DNA of 13,852 bases. Origin: JAPLVB01 sp964353635 (GTDB lineage: Archaea > Aenigmatarchaeota > Aenigmatarchaeia > QMZP01). The stretch's first letter is position 1. Each line of letters begins with the position of its first letter. The translations under genes and the position numbers were made by a program. The DNA lies in assembly GCA_964353635.1 (NCBI GenBank), contig CAYGVS010000027.1, positions 1 to 13,852 of the forward strand, given 5' to 3'. Shown one piece after another: positions 7,201 to 13,852 of the stretch. The notes under the pieces were generated by a model, which was not told where the DNA came from, did not search any database, and saw only the letters and a list, made by a program, of their open reading frames with translations.

Positions 7201-10164
7201 GGTCAGGTAGCCTATCGTCTTTGTGGTCCCGTGGCTCACATTGTCAGAAAGCTGAGTCTGGAGGATAGAAAGGGTCACATTTGACAGGACTGTCACATTG
7301 ACAGAGGTTGTGTTCGAACTGTAGCCAATGCCTATGTCCTGCCAGTTCATTGTGGCATTCACCATATAGCTGCCGGAAGGTGTGCCCTTGAAAACAGTTA
7401 TGAGGAAATCCGCAGTGCAGTTGGAGCCCCTTGTGAGGTTGCCGCAGGATTGGGAGGAGGCGTTTGCTGTCCAGTTTGACGGAAGGCTGAGGTTTATGGA
7501 AGAATAGAATGCCGTGACATTCCCTGTGTTGTTGGCGACCGCGTGCAGGACAAAGGTGTCGTTCTGGTAGTAGGTGATGTTTGCAGTGAAGTTCTGCGGC
7601 TGGCTTGATATTGAGACATTGGTACCTGAAACAGTAACAGTAAGGTTGACCAAATCAAAGCCGTTGTTTGAGGAAGAGATGTTTATCACGCCCTCATATA
7701 TCCCCGGCGCCTGGCTCATGAGTGTGGTCACGTTCACCTGGACTGAGCTGTTCTGCGCAACATCAAGGCTGGCCACGCTTGACGGGATGAAGGTTATCGT
7801 GAAGCCCTGAAGGCCAGAAACGCTGAAGGAGATGCCTGTGAGCTGGCTGTTCCCTATGGAGCTTACCGTGATGTTCCCTGCTGTGGTGGTGTTGCCAGGC
7901 CCCATTATGACAGAAAGGCTGTCCTGAGGCACGTTCAGCAAAGGATGGGAAGTTACTGTCACGCTAAGATTGGTGGAGTTCCCGCTGGCCGTGGCGTCAA
8001 GGTTGGTCCAGTTGGCTGACACATTTATGTAATAGCTTTTCGGGGTGGTGTTAGCGGGTATGGTTATGTTGAATGTTGTCAGGCAGGAGCCGGATATCTG
8101 TATGTTCCCGCATGTTGCGTTGGATGGAGAGGAAGACCAGCCTGATGGAAGGGAAAGTGTGATGTTGGTGGAATATGCGCTGGAGTTCCCGTCGTTTCCC
8201 AAGGTGATGTTGAATATGAAGCTCTCCGGGGAGTAGAGAGTCACGTTGGAGGCTGTGTAGCTTGAGGGCGTCCTGCTTATGCTCACATTGGTCTTTGCAG
8301 CCTCTACTGTGAAGTTCTCGGTGCCATAGCCTAAGTTGCCGTCTTTTGCAGCGGAGCAGTTGAGCATGTACAGGCCGAAGATGGAAGGAGCTGTGAAGTT
8401 TATAGAGTATGTTCCATTGCCATTATTGGTTATGTTGGTCACTTGTGTAGCCCCGTAGCTGCAGTTTATTGAGGCGCCGGGTATCAATGTGTCCTGCCTG
8501 AAATTCTTGACAGCAAGGCTTGCATAGATTATCCTGTCCGGAAGGCCCAAGGCATTCTGGATGCTCAGGTTTGCATAGAGGTCTGAAGTCACATTGAAGA
8601 TGTAATAGCTCTCGTTCAGGTAGGCGCCTGGTATGTCATAGACCTTTACGGTGATATTCCAGTAGCCGGCTTGGGAGCTGTTGGAAAGAGGCAGGTATCC
8701 GGTGAAAAGCCTGTATCCATGGGTCTGATTGCCGTAGCTGGAATTGTAGCTGAGCTGGATGGTCTGGTCGTCTGCTGAGGAGACCGTGCCCATGTCAAAG
8801 GTGGCGTTTATCCTGTTCGTTATGTTCCATGGGTCTGAAGTGACGTTGGCTGTCACGAATATGGTTTCGTTCCTGCTGTAAATCAGATAGGTCGTGTTTG
8901 CATAGGTATCCAGGACCCATCTTTCAGGCGTATCCTGGGTCAGGTTTATCCCGCTTACAAGGATGTTTTGGGTGTCCTCCATTATGCTGGGTGTGGACAC
9001 AGTGTGACCGAAGACCATTGCGAGCGTGTTCGTGAGGGACGTGCCGCTTGCCATGCTCGTGGTGTTCATGGATATCCCTATCATGTCAGGGGAGCTGCTG
9101 TTGGTTGCATAAAAATCCCCAGCGCTTTGGTTTATGTGTATGAAGCCTGTGAGAGGGCCTCCTGAATCATAAGTTCCCCTTATCCAGGAGCCGGGGTTGG
9201 TCTCATTGCCCAAGACCTTGTATACAGAGGGCGGCACAGATACGTTATACGCCCTTGCGACATCCAAACCTGTGATGCCTGTAGTGGAGCTCCTGTTTAT
9301 GGAATAGCCGGCTGTGTTGGTTATATTGCTCTTTATCTTAATCCAGGTGGTGTTCGGGTAGAAGTAGTATTCCTTGACTATCATGCTCTCATTGGTTTTG
9401 GCAGAAGGCTGGTTCCATAAAATCTCATCCCCCGTCTGCCTTATCCTTATCCTCACAGGGCCTACGGTAATGGAGATGTTATTTCTCAGGTCGAAGCCGA
9501 AGTTCTGGCTTCCGTTCGTTACCTGGACATATTCCATTGACGGCTCGCCTGCTCCTGCAGGGTTGAACCACTCGTAATCGTCCGATGCCCTGACCACCCT
9601 GTACATACCTGAAGTGGTTTCGCCCATTGAGCTATTCAGGTAGAAGATGAACAGGGAGTTGTTTATCTGCATCTCGCTCCCCGCAGAGGTGGAGTTCAAC
9701 AGGGTGGCATAGGAAGGCGCCGCCTTGCTCCCGTGCTGGAGCGTGTCGAAATACACATAGAAGTATCTGGCTGTATAGTTCTGGGTCGTGCCATTAAGGA
9801 TGAAGACAAGCTCTCCGTAGGCGTTGGTCGATGCATTGAAGTCATCAGCATAGTCGAACTGGCTGGGAATCTCATGAAGAATATAGCCTGAGGCATTGTA
9901 CTCCACAACCCTTGTGGAATTCAAGTCAAAGGCTCCAGTGACGTTAAGGCTCTGCAAGACCGCGGTGAAGTTTACCTCCCTTTCAACTGGCCAGTTGATC
10001 CTTGAGAAATCGCTTGTGTTCACCTCTATCTTCATCCTGTAATGCCAGCTGGCGTTCCACCACTGGTCCTGGTATCTTGGTTCTGCAGCCATTCTGCTGA
10101 GAGAAAAAGCAAAGAAAATCGCCATGGATAAGACTGCTATCAGGACCAGCCTTCTGCTCATCAT
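4285..10164 (-). CDS. Giant membrane-anchored surface glycoprotein with Ig-like domains
   Basis: The protein has 1959 residues. The N-terminus has a basic start (MMSRR), a hydrophobic stretch (about 6-21) and then exported sequence, so it looks like a signal peptide or anchor. Residues about 34-150 (WWNASWHYRMKIEV onward) resemble a DUF2341-type domain. The middle is a series of Ig-like or NEW3/CARDB-like beta domains, including two homologous units at about 625-847 and 848-1068. A macroglobulin-like stretch (SINVYDSNYNPLDP) follows. A Pro/Gly-rich linker (1628-1653) leads to a last Ig-like domain (1654-1757), a helical coiled-coil stalk (1764-1840), one membrane helix (about 1850-1874) and a basic cytoplasmic tail ending in a SHOCT-like helical hairpin (1904-1958). 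My hand count gives more than 100 NxS/T sequons, nearly all outside the membrane. It is probably an S-layer or adhesin-type protein; the ligand is unknown. A TATA-like element suggests its own leaderless transcript. Confidence 0.85.
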   Translation of the reverse strand: MMSRRLVLIAVLSMAIFFAFSLSRMAAEPRYQDQWWNASWHYRMKIEVNTSDFSRINWPVEREVNFTAVLQSLNVTGAFDLNSTRVVEYNASGYILHEIPSQFDYADDFNASTNAYGELVFILNGTTQNYTARYFYVYFDTLQHGSKAAPSYATLLNSTSAGSEMQINNSLFIFYLNSSMGETTSGMYRVVRASDDYEWFNPAGAGEPSMEYVQVTNGSQNFGFDLRNNISITVGPVRIRIRQTGDEILWNQPSAKTNESMIVKEYYFYPNTTWIKIKSNITNTAGYSINRSSTTGITGLDVARAYNVSVPPSVYKVLGNETNPGSWIRGTYDSGGPLTGFIHINQSAGDFYATNSSSPDMIGISMNTTSMASGTSLTNTLAMVFGHTVSTPSIMEDTQNILVSGINLTQDTPERWVLDTYANTTYLIYSRNETIFVTANVTSDPWNITNRINATFDMGTVSSADDQTIQLSYNSSYGNQTHGYRLFTGYLPLSNSSQAGYWNITVKVYDIPGAYLNESYYIFNVTSDLYANLSIQNALGLPDRIIYASLAVKNFRQDTLIPGASINCSYGATQVTNITNNGNGTYSINFTAPSIFGLYMLNCSAAKDGNLGYGTENFTVEAAKTNVSISRTPSSYTASNVTLYSPESFIFNITLGNDGNSSAYSTNITLSLPSGWSSSPSNATCGNIQISGSCLTTFNITIPANTTPKSYYINVSANWTNLDATASGNSTNLSVTVTSHPLLNVPQDSLSVIMGPGNTTTAGNITVSSIGNSQLTGISFSVSGLQGFTITFIPSSVASLDVAQNSSVQVNVTTLMSQAPGIYEGVINISSSNNGFDLVNLTVTVSGTNVSISSQPQNFTANITYYQNDTFVLHAVANNTGNVTAFYSSINLSLPSNWTANASSQSCGNLTRGSNCTADFLITVFKGTPSGSYMVNATMNWQDIGIGYSSNTTSVNVTVLSNVTLSILQTQLSDNVSHGTTKTIGYLTLNSTGNDPVLSIAFNVSGFTNITLSLSPSGVASLSGGSVQNVSVNATVPVGYDPGTYNGTINMTTNNAGYKVINVSITVPQNGSWSMSPTYCEKVQTPDTGNVCNVMVNNTGNIQLNFNIYPATSSTNMSNYSWTNVTSFVVAKQAANIFSVLYNVTGVAGQNWKNSNYTIDPQQASASPGSGILAIALNPNLNPLVFLYVTPTKAEQTSYFIIYSNVTSQSGTGITYVTVNVTRPDGTTDEINMTQLFWAACVLGSTTCWYANWGDTALKGNYTVIVTGFDNSLTNETNTTTFHVYTKLLINFSTGSQTYAQGDMGYFGYRARDYNYTSLQGVNTTITLTNPNGNTQGIIFTSRNYTTGTDGWAESLPYFTLTNDAPTGNYTATSLSTYYDPNASVTVNSSSQTGFQVQESTSQGLFADIATTVVWYPNSLMTFSINVYDSNYNPLDPDQMDMTVYTGNPLLNNVYLQVNLSSAYVHWEDTGHYIVSYYMPINTPSGDYWAEIHATKGALSSPVIMKAFRVAQGGPYDVRLRLLDNEVPKGDYLDFEIVVENMGEFGQDVDINYWVSDGTRIWYSTQEATYTPPVSTPPHTNVTLLRNAYIYSSQNTGMHTLSVMVNYSAMSPPIIKNVTFMVTEAGIQPPQPPPGVGGTPAGGGEEKGGGGGAPEIKIIEYPEELGIESGVAKYPNIKIKNTGDADATNVTLSLSGIDASWFEIDNPNVGVIKPNETKIIPIKFQVPAGTKSGDFTVKIKANADGTSDQKIFTLRIFTSRKDLVEFELARLKAKTDELELKANEIKEEYDVEDVLKLIKEIRSKIKETEDYLTVQNYDAALGSIYAGWGLYNRAAELLQSAQPKKVPSFIIPVEWLFIIILMIGVIVFLVIVIRKLNLNMKILLRGRYTEAKTVAGIVKKEPQMESLRAEKEKIERMLSLMENQYKQGIIPKEAYDGLRASSEQKLKNLEERIRKELSV
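4294..4404 (-). repeat. Cytoplasmic coiled-coil motif, copy in the 1959-residue protein
   Basis: Residues 1921-1957 contain NQYKQGIIPKEAYDGLR and then a charged helix (KLKNLEERIRKE). The pattern of aromatic pair, basic turn, (I/M)(S/P)K and Y/F recurs three times in the neighbouring surface protein. It resembles the short SHOCT-type helical hairpin. Confidence 0.55.
6961..8292 (-). repeat. Two homologous ~220-residue units in the giant surface protein
   Basis: Unit 1 spans 7624-8292 and unit 2 spans 6961-7623, joined end to end. Both start with TNVSIS and contain SLPS(G/N)W, a paired-cysteine CGN...C stretch, a YxxNxSxNW or YMVNATMNW strand, SSVASL or SGVASL, and end with PG(I/T)Y(E/N)G(V/T)IN and a closing (N/I)(L/V)(T/S)(V/I)TV strand. 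Each looks like two NEW3-type beta-sandwich domains. Divergence is high, so this is an old domain duplication and not a recent DNA repeat. Confidence 0.65.
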
Positions 10165-10188
10165 GCTAATATAATGGTTATTGGAGAA

Positions 10189-10196
10189 TAAATTAT
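10189..10196 (-). promoter_or_regulatory. TATA-like element of the 1959-residue gene
   Basis: On the minus strand ataattta lies 25-32 bases before the ATG at 10164, inside the 41-base gap after the upstream surface-protein gene. The spacing fits a leaderless start. Co-transcription from the upstream gene is equally possible. Confidence 0.4.
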
Positions 10197-10205
10197 GCTT
10201 CTACT

Positions 10206-13200
10206 TTATTTTCCTTGCTTTCCTCTGCTCACCGCTCCTTCCAGAACGGCCTTTCTTCTTTTTACATCAGCCAGCTTTTTCCTGTAGCTTGAAGAGAAAA
10301 TCTCATAGTCAGCCTTGCTCATGTTACCCCTTTCAAAGTATTTCTTCTGGGTCTCAGCAGCAGCCTTCTCGAGCGAGGCCTTCTCCTTTTCTAGGCCTGC
10401 CATCATGCGCTGCCTTTTCTTCTTCCGCTTAATTCTCCCGGCTTCCATGCCTGCGGCCCCGGCGGCAAGGCATGCAACCAGGATGATATGCCAGTTCTCC
10501 CTTGCCTGTGCAAGCAGCCATTCCGGGCTTCCTGACTGGGAGACCCTGCGAATGGAGGCCTCTACCTGCAGCTCCTCTGATTTTGACTGGACCTGGGAGA
10601 AAAGATATTCAGACCCGTCATAATCTTCCCTGGACAGTGCATCCAATCCCTGCACAAAAAGCACCTTTGCTTGGGAAGCGTCAATGCCCTGCGACTCCAG
10701 CTCGAATATCTTTTCCTCTGTCTGGTCTGCGAGGCCATCGAGTTGAATCGTCCTGGCCTTTATGGACTGCACGTCATTGGCAAGCGATTCCGCGCCCTTG
10801 TAGAAGCCTCTTGAGAAAAGCAGCCTTGCCTCACTGAGCGTGTCATTTGCCCTGTTGGTTGGGAATCCCATCTGACTCATCTCGCTTATCCATCCCTCCG
10901 CCTTTGTCATGGAATCGAGCGCTGACTGCCTCTCATCCGCCTGCGCAAGGATGGCAGGGATCAGGAGCATGCAGAAGAGCAGCATGATAAGGAACCCACA
11001 CTGGCCTTTCCTGCGACCCTCCATACTTTCAATATTCCTGATTGCGTCCGCGAGCTCCTCCCGAAGGCCTTGTATGGTCCTTGAGTAACTTGATTTTGTG
11101 ATGGTCCTTTCCTCGAAATATTTCTTCTGGGCTTCCATTATCTCCTTCCTCAGGTAGCTTTCACTGCTGCCGGCACCCTTCCCTAACAGACCGGACATCT
11201 CAAGCAGCCTGGACTTCTTCCTTTTTATCTCAGCGAGCCTGGACTCATTCTGCGCCATCATACCATGGAACTCCACGGCGGGGACGAGCCTTTCCTTGTA
11301 GTACTGCGTTCTTGCCTTTTCCATGATACTCTTTATCACAGCCTCCTCCTCTGAGAGCTTCTCCAGCCTCCTCTTCAGGGTGGTTCTGAACCTCCTCCTG
11401 TGGAATGCATAAAATCCGGAAGCCAGGGATGCCGATAAGCCAACAACGAGCCACCAGTATGTGTGGAGGAACTTCATGATCTCTATCCCTCTTGATTCAA
11501 TTACGTAGGCCACCAGTGCATTGCTTATCCTTTCCTCTGCCTTTGCATAGTCCTCTCTCTGCAAGGCTGATTTCGAAAGCGAGCTCATCTTTTTGGATTC
11601 AGGGGTGAGGATTCCATAGCTTTCCGCCTCGGTTACGTCCACCTCCACCTGCTTTATGGCAGAGTATATGCTGACCGACCTGTCCCTTGTCTCCATCAGG
11701 GACTTGAGTGTCTCAAGGGCGTTGTCATAATCCCACTCGTATATCTGGGCCAGCGCCTTCTCCAACAGACCCCTTGCTCCTGCTGTGCCGAGGCCGAGGC
11801 CTGCCATCTCCTCTATTGCGCTCCTGCCACTTTCAACCGTTTCCGCTGTCTCGTTCTCCTTTACGCTGCGGATGACCAGGACCAGCGCCTTTGACTTTTC
11901 CACCTCAGTGGTGTTCCTGGAGGTGATGGTGTTGCCTGTTGCCCTGACTGTCAGAGTGATGTTATAGATCCCGTATTTCATGTAGTTGGGAGCGAAGAGC
12001 TCTATGTCGAAAAATCCTGAGGTATTGTACTCAAGCACGCTTATGTAGGCAGGGCTTATCCTTGCGTGAGTGAGCGGATAGCCTGAAATGTAGATGTATA
12101 TGCTGCTCAGGTTGGTTGCCTTCTCCCCATTGGATATCCTTATCCTGAGGCTCTTGTTCTGGCCCCTTTCTATATCCATCCTCTTCTCGAAGTCCATGGA
12201 AAGCGCATACTGGACTGTTGTAGCAGACCCTCCCCCACCAACGAGTATGTCGGTTGTCCCTCCCCCGCCAGGAGCTGATGGTATACCACAATCGGTGTCA
12301 GTGACGTAACTGCAGCCATAGCCGCACACCCCGTCTGAATTGCTGCAGCTCACCCCGACTGTCTTTGAGTCATAGCCTGAAATGTTCTGGCTGCAGCTCG
12401 AGTTTGCGTATATTATGAGTGTCCCTGGGCTTGCAGCCGAAGGGCTTACAGTTATGGTGAGGTTGCTCAAAAAAAATGAGCCTGAGCTCAGGCTTCCTAT
12501 GAACTGTGTGATGTTCCCCGATGCGCTTTCCCATCCCTCGGGAAGAGTCCAGTTGAGCCACGTCCCTTCCGCAGTTTCGTTACCTATGTTCTTCACCTTT
12601 GCGCTCAGGTTGAAGGTCTGGCTCTGGGAAACCATGGCCGTGTAGTCCGTTATCGAGACTGAAAGATAGGGGCCGCCGCTATAGGAGTTTATGGTGGCGT
12701 TGGTTGTGAGAGAGAGGGGGGATGCGGTTTCCGTGGGATGGCTTGCGTTAATTGTTATAAGCATGTCATTCTCGCTGCTGGTGGACGCAAAATCTGCGGT
12801 TATGTTTATGGTCATCGTGGCATGACCTGCAACGTAAAAATTCGTCTCCTCGCTATCGTTGTAGTAGACAGTACGCGGCCAGTTATGCAAGAGCGAGAAG
12901 TTCAGGGTGTCATCACCCGTGTTGTTTATTTCAAGCATCCCCACGTTGCTTTTTGAATCTATCAGGCCGTAAACAGTCCCGAAGGAGACTGGGGATCTTG
13001 TCCAGGTGAAATCCCAGGCAGAGGTAAAGTTCTGGGTTTGGGAGTAGTCTAAATTCCCATTGGTGTCATTTGACCATGTCCTGTAAAAATAAACCCCGCT
13101 CACCATTCCTGTCTGGAACGAGGCACTCCCATAAAGGCCGGAGGATGTGTTATAATCCATGGTTATGTTGTTCCATTCCCCCACCTTCTTCCACTGGAAT

Positions 13201-13852
13201 ATCACAGCGCTGACCCCGCTCGGGTCAGTGACATTGGCCGTCGCGTTTATGGTTATACCCGGATCTACATCGCCAGCAGAATAGGGATTCAGAGAAATGC
13301 TATTTACGGCCGGAGGAGTTGAAACATCTACATAAAAATTTATTTGTGAGGACTGATTTGACTCAGAGTCATTGTCGTAAGCCATACAGTTCCAGATATA
13401 GGAACCGTCCGGTACGCTAGAGAAAGCCCATGATTTTGAGACAGATGAGTAATCTTCCAAACCATTATAATACGACTGGTTTATTTCCGAAGGGCTTCTT
13501 ACAGTACTGGATATCCTGAAGTCGTCTATGGTAGCGTTTATAAAGGCTGAAGTGTATTTGTCCGATCCTATGGATAATGAGGAGGATGTGAATGAATATG
13601 ATATGGTAGACCCGCCGCTGTAATCAGATTCTTCCATGGAGCCGCTAACATACACTGCCATGCGATCTCCGTCGCCCGTAACGTTGCTGTCCAAGTCCCA
13701 TACTGCGGCAATATGATACCATGTGCCTGCCTGGAACGAGGATGCGTCTTGCACAGCATAATATTCATTTCCCGAACCATCCCATATCCAGAACCGGAGT
13801 TCTCCATAGTAAAAATAAATCATCATCTCGTTCTGGCCCTCAGCATCAATGT
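10206..13852 (-). CDS. Surface protein with LamG-like domain and duplicated membrane-anchor module (5' end cut)
   Basis: The frame stays open to the window edge (codons for IDAEGQNE precede the first in-window ATG at 13826), so the true start lies outside. Numbering from that ATG, 1206 residues are visible. They contain a LamG/concanavalin-like domain (1-120, with AGTWYHIAAVWD and ATIDDFRI), Ig-like domains (about 131-380), a CARDB/NEW3-like domain (387-479), a Cys cluster (494-513) and Gly-rich linkers (519-534). After these come an Ig-like domain (537-650), a helical stalk (659-783), a membrane helix (786-808) and a basic coiled-coil tail (809-934). A signal-peptide-like segment follows (935-961: MEGRRKGQ, hydrophobic core, AILAQA), then a second stalk (962-1105), a membrane helix (1112-1128) and a second basic tail. 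It is probably an adhesin or S-layer component with three membrane spans. Alternatively the last 272 residues (10206-11024) are a separate gene, though no GGTG site precedes that ATG. The 1959-residue gene follows after 41 bases. Confidence 0.85.
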   Translation of the reverse strand, partial: IDAEGQNEMMIYFYYGELRFWIWDGSGNEYYAVQDASSFQAGTWYHIAAVWDLDSNVTGDGDRMAVYVSGSMEESDYSGGSTISYSFTSSSLSIGSDKYTSAFINATIDDFRISSTVRSPSEINQSYYNGLEDYSSVSKSWAFSSVPDGSYIWNCMAYDNDSESNQSSQINFYVDVSTPPAVNSISLNPYSAGDVDPGITINATANVTDPSGVSAVIFQWKKVGEWNNITMDYNTSSGLYGSASFQTGMVSGVYFYRTWSNDTNGNLDYSQTQNFTSAWDFTWTRSPVSFGTVYGLIDSKSNVGMLEINNTGDDTLNFSLLHNWPRTVYYNDSEETNFYVAGHATMTINITADFASTSSENDMLITINASHPTETASPLSLTTNATINSYSGGPYLSVSITDYTAMVSQSQTFNLSAKVKNIGNETAEGTWLNWTLPEGWESASGNITQFIGSLSSGSFFLSNLTITVSPSAASPGTLIIYANSSCSQNISGYDSKTVGVSCSNSDGVCGYGCSYVTDTDCGIPSAPGGGGTTDILVGGGGSATTVQYALSMDFEKRMDIERGQNKSLRIRISNGEKATNLSSIYIYISGYPLTHARISPAYISVLEYNTSGFFDIELFAPNYMKYGIYNITLTVRATGNTITSRNTTEVEKSKALVLVIRSVKENETAETVESGRSAIEEMAGLGLGTAGARGLLEKALAQIYEWDYDNALETLKSLMETRDRSVSIYSAIKQVEVDVTEAESYGILTPESKKMSSLSKSALQREDYAKAEERISNALVAYVIESRGIEIMKFLHTYWWLVVGLSASLASGFYAFHRRRFRTTLKRRLEKLSEEEAVIKSIMEKARTQYYKERLVPAVEFHGMMAQNESRLAEIKRKKSRLLEMSGLLGKGAGSSESYLRKEIMEAQKKYFEERTITKSSYSRTIQGLREELADAIRNIESMEGRRKGQCGFLIMLLFCMLLIPAILAQADERQSALDSMTKAEGWISEMSQMGFPTNRANDTLSEARLLFSRGFYKGAESLANDVQSIKARTIQLDGLADQTEEKIFELESQGIDASQAKVLFVQGLDALSREDYDGSEYLFSQVQSKSEELQVEASIRRVSQSGSPEWLLAQARENWHIILVACLAAGAAGMEAGRIKRKKKRQRMMAGLEKEKASLEKAAAETQKKYFERGNMSKADYEIFSSSYRKKLADVKRRKAVLEGAVSRGKQGK
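10239..10358 (-). repeat. Cytoplasmic coiled-coil motif, copy 3 of the upstream surface protein
   Basis: Residues 1157-1196, with QKKYFERGNMSKADYE followed by the helix YRKKLADVKRRKAVLE, lie in the tail after the last membrane helix. Its closest relative is copy 2 at 11028-11138, with which it shares the QKKYFE segment. Confidence 0.6.
10590..10874 (-). repeat. Stalk helical repeats 3 and 4
   Basis: Residues 985-1019 (MGFPTNRANDTLSEARLLF, then GFYKGAESL) and 1045-1079 (SQGIDASQAKVLF, then EDYDGSEYL) are related helical hairpins. The pattern is G-hydrophobic-x-x-x-x-A, a helix, then (D/F)Y-x-x-(A/S)-E. The key tyrosines, 1009 and 1069, are 60 residues apart. The fold is probably TPR-like alpha-helical and outside the membrane. 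Confidence 0.5.
11028..11138 (-). repeat. Cytoplasmic coiled-coil motif, copy 2 of the upstream surface protein
   Basis: Residues 897-933, with AQKKYFEERTITKSSYSR followed by LREELADAIRNIE, directly precede the internal signal-peptide-like segment. Confidence 0.6.
11199..11321 (-). repeat. Cytoplasmic coiled-coil motif, copy 1 of the upstream surface protein
   Basis: Residues 836-876, with ARTQYYKERLVPAVEFHGM followed by the helix RLAEIKRKKSRLLE, lie just inside the first membrane helix. The copy is 61 residues before copy 2. Confidence 0.55.
11517..11801 (-). repeat. Stalk helical repeats 1 and 2
   Basis: Residues 676-710 (GTAGARGLLEKALAQI, then WDYDNALETL) and 736-770 (YGILTPESKKMSSL, then EDYAKAEERI) follow the same pattern as repeats 3 and 4. 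Their key tyrosines, 700 and 760, are also exactly 60 residues apart. They lie between the last Ig-like domain and the first membrane helix. Confidence 0.5.
12288..12347 (-). other. Cysteine cluster in the upstream surface protein
   Basis: Residues 494-513 carry Cys494, Cys501, Cys505 and Cys513 in the pattern CxxxDGxCxxxC then DxDC. Four cysteines in 20 residues stand out in an otherwise cysteine-poor protein. They probably form two disulfides outside the cell, with acidic residues that could bind calcium. Similar small clusters occur in surface proteins of DPANN-type archaea, as I recall. It sits between the beta-domain array and the Gly-rich linkers. Confidence 0.5.

Noticed and set aside
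10502..10837. Plus-strand frame of 111 codons
   Set aside because: It is antisense to the coiled-coil and stalk region of the upstream surface protein, with low-complexity Pro/Arg/Ala composition.
13824..13826. ATG as the true start of the upstream surface-protein gene
   Set aside because: The frame is open to the window edge, and the LamG-like domain appears already under way at this point, with no signal peptide after it.

Overview
The window is archaeal. It carries archaeal RNA polymerase subunit K, archaeal-type ribosomal proteins S2 and L18, L19e (absent from bacteria), TATA-box promoters about 27 bases ahead of several start codons, and GGTG Shine-Dalgarno sites. The two giant surface proteins, rich in N-glycosylation sequons, Ig-like folds and a CxxxDGxC...DxDC cysteine cluster, resemble surface proteins I associate with uncultured small-genome (DPANN-type) archaea. 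That placement is an inference; no rRNA is present to settle it.

Left part (1-3612, mostly + strand, GC-rich): rpoK, an enolase-family gene, rpsB (S2), rpl19e and rplR (L18). rpoK-eno-rpsB is a conserved archaeal neighbourhood. L19e and L18 normally sit in the spc ribosomal cluster, followed by S5, so this is a junction of two ribosomal neighbourhoods. A small unrecognised minus-strand gene (1503-1736) lies between the enolase gene and rpsB. The enolase-family protein keeps most active-site residues but has lost the DEGG loop that carries the catalytic glutamate.

Middle (3613-4284): an AT-rich minus-strand gene for a solitary PD-(D/E)XK nuclease-fold protein. It abuts the L18 stop codon, where S5 might be expected, and looks acquired.

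Right part (4285-13852, minus strand): two large surface proteins in tandem. The upstream one (10206-13852) is cut by the window edge. The downstream one (4285-10164) is 1959 residues long. Both follow one plan: an extracellular Ig-like array, a Gly-rich linker, a last Ig-like domain, a helical stalk, one transmembrane helix, and a basic coiled-coil cytoplasmic tail with a recurring Y-[YF]-x-[ER]-R helix-turn-helix motif. In the upstream protein the stalk-membrane-tail module is present twice in one reading frame, and the second copy begins with what looks like an internal signal peptide. This duplicated, fused membrane-anchor module is the best candidate here for something undescribed. No tRNA, rRNA, CRISPR array or insertion sequence was seen.
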